7,639 bases of DNA, from the NCBI GenBank assembly GCA_017420125.1, contig JAFOJR010000126.1, positions 1 to 7,639 on the forward strand, read 5' to 3'. A program made the translations under genes and the position numbers. Numbering within the stretch: position 1 is the stretch's first letter; each line of letters starts with the position of its first letter. Shown here piece by piece: positions 6,666 through 7,639 of the stretch. This stretch comes from Oscillospiraceae bacterium. Lineage in GTDB: Bacteria; Bacillota; Clostridia; Oscillospirales; Oscillospiraceae. The notes under the pieces are model-generated. The model ran no database searches. It was not told the origin of the DNA and worked only from the letters and a program-made list of their open reading frames with translations.

Positions 6666-6899
6666 TTACAGGTCTACAATTTCTACAGAGACCTTTTGAT
6701 TGGAACGCTGCGCCATGGAGCGGATGATGGTGCGGATCTCCCGGGCGATTCTGCCCTGGCGGCCGATGACTTTGCCCATATCCTCAGAGGCAACGTGCAG
6801 TTCCAGCATGGTTTCGCCATCCCGCTGGGTTTCCGTAACGGAAACGGCGTCGGGATTGTCCACCAGATGCTTGGCAATATAAATCAAAAGCTCTTTCAT
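6666..6899 (-). CDS. khpA: KH-domain RNA-binding protein KhpA
   Basis: KhpA (YlqC family) is a small single-KH-domain protein. In several Firmicutes it pairs with KhpB (Jag/EloR) and binds RNAs, affecting cell elongation and division. The product has 77 residues, the normal size. It starts MKELLIYIAKHLVDNP and carries the KH signature VIGRQGRIAREIRTI (44-58), with the GxxG loop G46-R-Q-G49. The start at 6899 matches the family N-terminus; the longer open frame upstream overlaps rpsP and is basic, unconserved-looking sequence. The AAGGAGG site (6912-6918) overlaps the rpsP stop codon and sits 12 bases before the ATG, which is rather far. Its place between rpsP and rimM is the usual one in Firmicutes. 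Confidence 0.95.
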   Translation of the reverse strand: MKELLIYIAKHLVDNPDAVSVTETQRDGETMLELHVASEDMGKVIGRQGRIAREIRTIIRSMAQRSNQKVSVEIVDL

Positions 6900-6911
6900 A
6901 CGCGTGCCATG

Positions 6912-6918
6912 CCTCCTT
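6912..6918 (-). promoter_or_regulatory. Ribosome binding site of khpA, overlapping the rpsP stop
   Basis: AAGGAGG on the minus strand shares two bases with the rpsP TAA (6917-6919). It is 12 bases from the khpA ATG, and an out-of-frame ATG (6908-6910) lies 1 base after it. This arrangement favours reinitiation by ribosomes finishing rpsP. Confidence 0.75.
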
Positions 6919-7156
6919 ACAGTGCGCCTGCTTTTTTCAGCAGAGCCTTCACAGTGTCGGTGGGCTGTGCGCCGGTTTTGATCCAAGCCTGTGCCCGCTC
7001 TGCGTCAATTTTGATTTCAGCAGGATCCGTCAAAGGATTGTAAGTTCCGATCTCTTCGATGAAGCGGCCATCTCTGGGATAACGGGAATCTGCAACGACG
7101 ATTCGATAAAAGGGAGATTTCTTTGCGCCCATTCTCCGCAATCTGATTTTTACCAT
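6917..7156 (-). CDS. rpsP: 30S ribosomal protein S16
   Basis: S16 is a primary-binding protein of the 30S subunit body that contacts 16S rRNA and promotes assembly. The product has 79 residues, typical of the bacterial family. It has the highly conserved N-terminus MVKIRLRRMGAKKSPFYRIV, the ADSRYPRDGRFIEEIGTYNPL segment (22-42) and a C-terminal helix with GAQPTDTV and LLKKAG. A strong GGAGGTG lies 7 bases before the ATG. It sits 71 bases downstream of ffh and 17 bases upstream of khpA, in the standard Firmicutes order. Confidence 0.98.
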   Translation of the reverse strand: MVKIRLRRMGAKKSPFYRIVVADSRYPRDGRFIEEIGTYNPLTDPAEIKIDAERAQAWIKTGAQPTDTVKALLKKAGAL

Positions 7157-7163
7157 GTTGTTT

Positions 7164-7170
7164 CACCTCC
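7164..7170 (-). promoter_or_regulatory. Ribosome binding site of rpsP
   Basis: GGAGGTG on the minus strand is 7 bases before the rpsP ATG. It is the strongest and best-spaced site in the operon portion seen here, as expected for a ribosomal protein gene. Confidence 0.9.
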
Positions 7171-7192
7171 AGAAAGTAAAGTTATATCTGCA

Positions 7193-7205
7193 GGAGCGAT
7201 GCTCC
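7193..7205 (-). other. Small hairpin in the ffh-rpsP gap
   Basis: GGAGC and GCTCC arms enclose a three-base loop in the 71-base gap between ffh and rpsP. The stem is only 5 bp and no T tract follows on the minus strand, so it is not a terminator. A TATAAC lies downstream of it on the minus strand, but no -35 box at a sensible distance was found, so no promoter is claimed. Readthrough from ffh is likely. Confidence 0.4.
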
Positions 7206-7227
7206 GTACATGCAACGTAATGTTTGC

Positions 7228-7639
7228 TTAAAAAGGAAGTCCGCCGCCGGGCATCCCCGGCATCCCGGGCATTCCGGACATCCCGCCGGGCATTCCCTTC
7301 ATCCCCTTGAATTTGTTTCGCATGCTGCGGGGCAGTTTTGAACCGGAGAACTGCCGGGTCAGTGCCTGCATCATCTCAAACTGTTTCAAAAGGCGGTTGA
7401 TATCCACCACGGAAGTGCCGCTGCCGGCAGCGATGCGCTTTTTCCGGCTGTTGTTTAACAGGGAAGGGTTTTCCCGCTCTTCCGGTGTCATGGAAAGGAT
7501 GATGGCTTCCGTCCGGGACAGGGCCTTTTCGTCCGGCGCGCCGGCACCTTTCAGCGCCTTTGCATTGACGCCGGGCAGCATGCCGGCGATGTCGGAAAGA
7601 GAACCCATATTGCGCAATTGGGACATTTGTTCATATAAA
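7228..7639 (-). CDS. ffh: Signal recognition particle protein Ffh, C-terminal M domain (partial)
   Basis: Ffh is the SRP54-type GTPase that binds SRP RNA and hydrophobic signal sequences and delivers nascent chains to FtsY and the Sec translocon. Only the last 136 residues are visible; the N and G domains lie beyond the window, and the frame is open to the edge, so the ATG at 7626 is internal. The M domain is clear: a YEQMSQLRNMGSLSDIAGMLPG start, the TPEERENP segment, the SRP-RNA-binding signature RKKRIAAGSGTSVVDINRLL and the QFEMMQ helix. It ends in a Gly/Met/Pro-rich tail of GMPG-type units, common in Ffh. It is the first gene of the visible operon. Confidence 0.97.
   Translation of the reverse strand, partial: LYEQMSQLRNMGSLSDIAGMLPGVNAKALKGAGAPDEKALSRTEAIILSMTPEERENPSLLNNSRKKRIAAGSGTSVVDINRLLKQFEMMQALTRQFSGSKLPRSMRNKFKGMKGMPGGMSGMPGMPGMPGGGLPF

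Noticed and set aside
6900..6986. Longer khpA start overlapping rpsP by 70 bases
   Set aside because: The extra 29 residues are Arg/His-rich shadow sequence of rpsP, and KhpA proteins normally start at MKEL.
7157..7227. Possible promoter before rpsP (TATAAC on the minus strand)
   Set aside because: The nearest TTGCAT is about 23 bases upstream, too far for a sigma-A -35 box, so no promoter is supported.

Overview
The window looks like chromosomal DNA of a Gram-positive anaerobe of the Clostridia (Bacillota), perhaps an Oscillospiraceae-like lineage. Three things suggest this: strong AGGAGG-type ribosome binding sites, the gene order ffh-rpsP-khpA-rimM-trmD, and large secreted proteins with S-layer homology (SLH) domains. 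The family-level placement is inference. No mobile element, CRISPR array, tRNA or rRNA was seen.

Left part (1-5237, + strand): two large SLH-domain surface-protein genes lie in tandem. The first is cut by the window edge almost exactly at its predicted signal-peptide cleavage site and ends in an acidic proline-rich tail. A strong intrinsic terminator follows, then a sigma-A-like promoter and a second, complete SLH gene with a clear signal peptide. The two proteins are colinear over nearly their whole length, so they are tandem paralogues. They differ in codon use, acidity and the C-terminal tail. Their roughly 600-residue bodies after the SLH region share conserved blocks that I cannot assign to a named domain.

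Right part (5287-7639, - strand): a convergent translation and ribosome-assembly operon reads ffh (3' end only), rpsP, khpA, rimM, trmD. These encode the SRP protein M domain, ribosomal protein S16, a small KH-domain RNA-binding protein, the 16S/30S maturation factor RimM and the tRNA m1G37 methyltransferase TrmD. rimM and trmD overlap by ATGA, and the khpA ribosome binding site overlaps the rpsP stop codon, so translational coupling is likely. A long hairpin with A and T tracts on opposite sides serves as a two-way terminator between the convergent units and contains the end of trmD. rplS, which often follows trmD, is absent here.

Most of the window is conventional. The points most worth checking are the unassigned conserved body and divergent codon use of the SLH pair, the Glu in TrmD where E. 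coli has catalytic Asp169, the overlapping ATG/GTG start of the second SLH gene, and the hairpin between khpA and rimM. No previously undescribed multi-gene system was identified.
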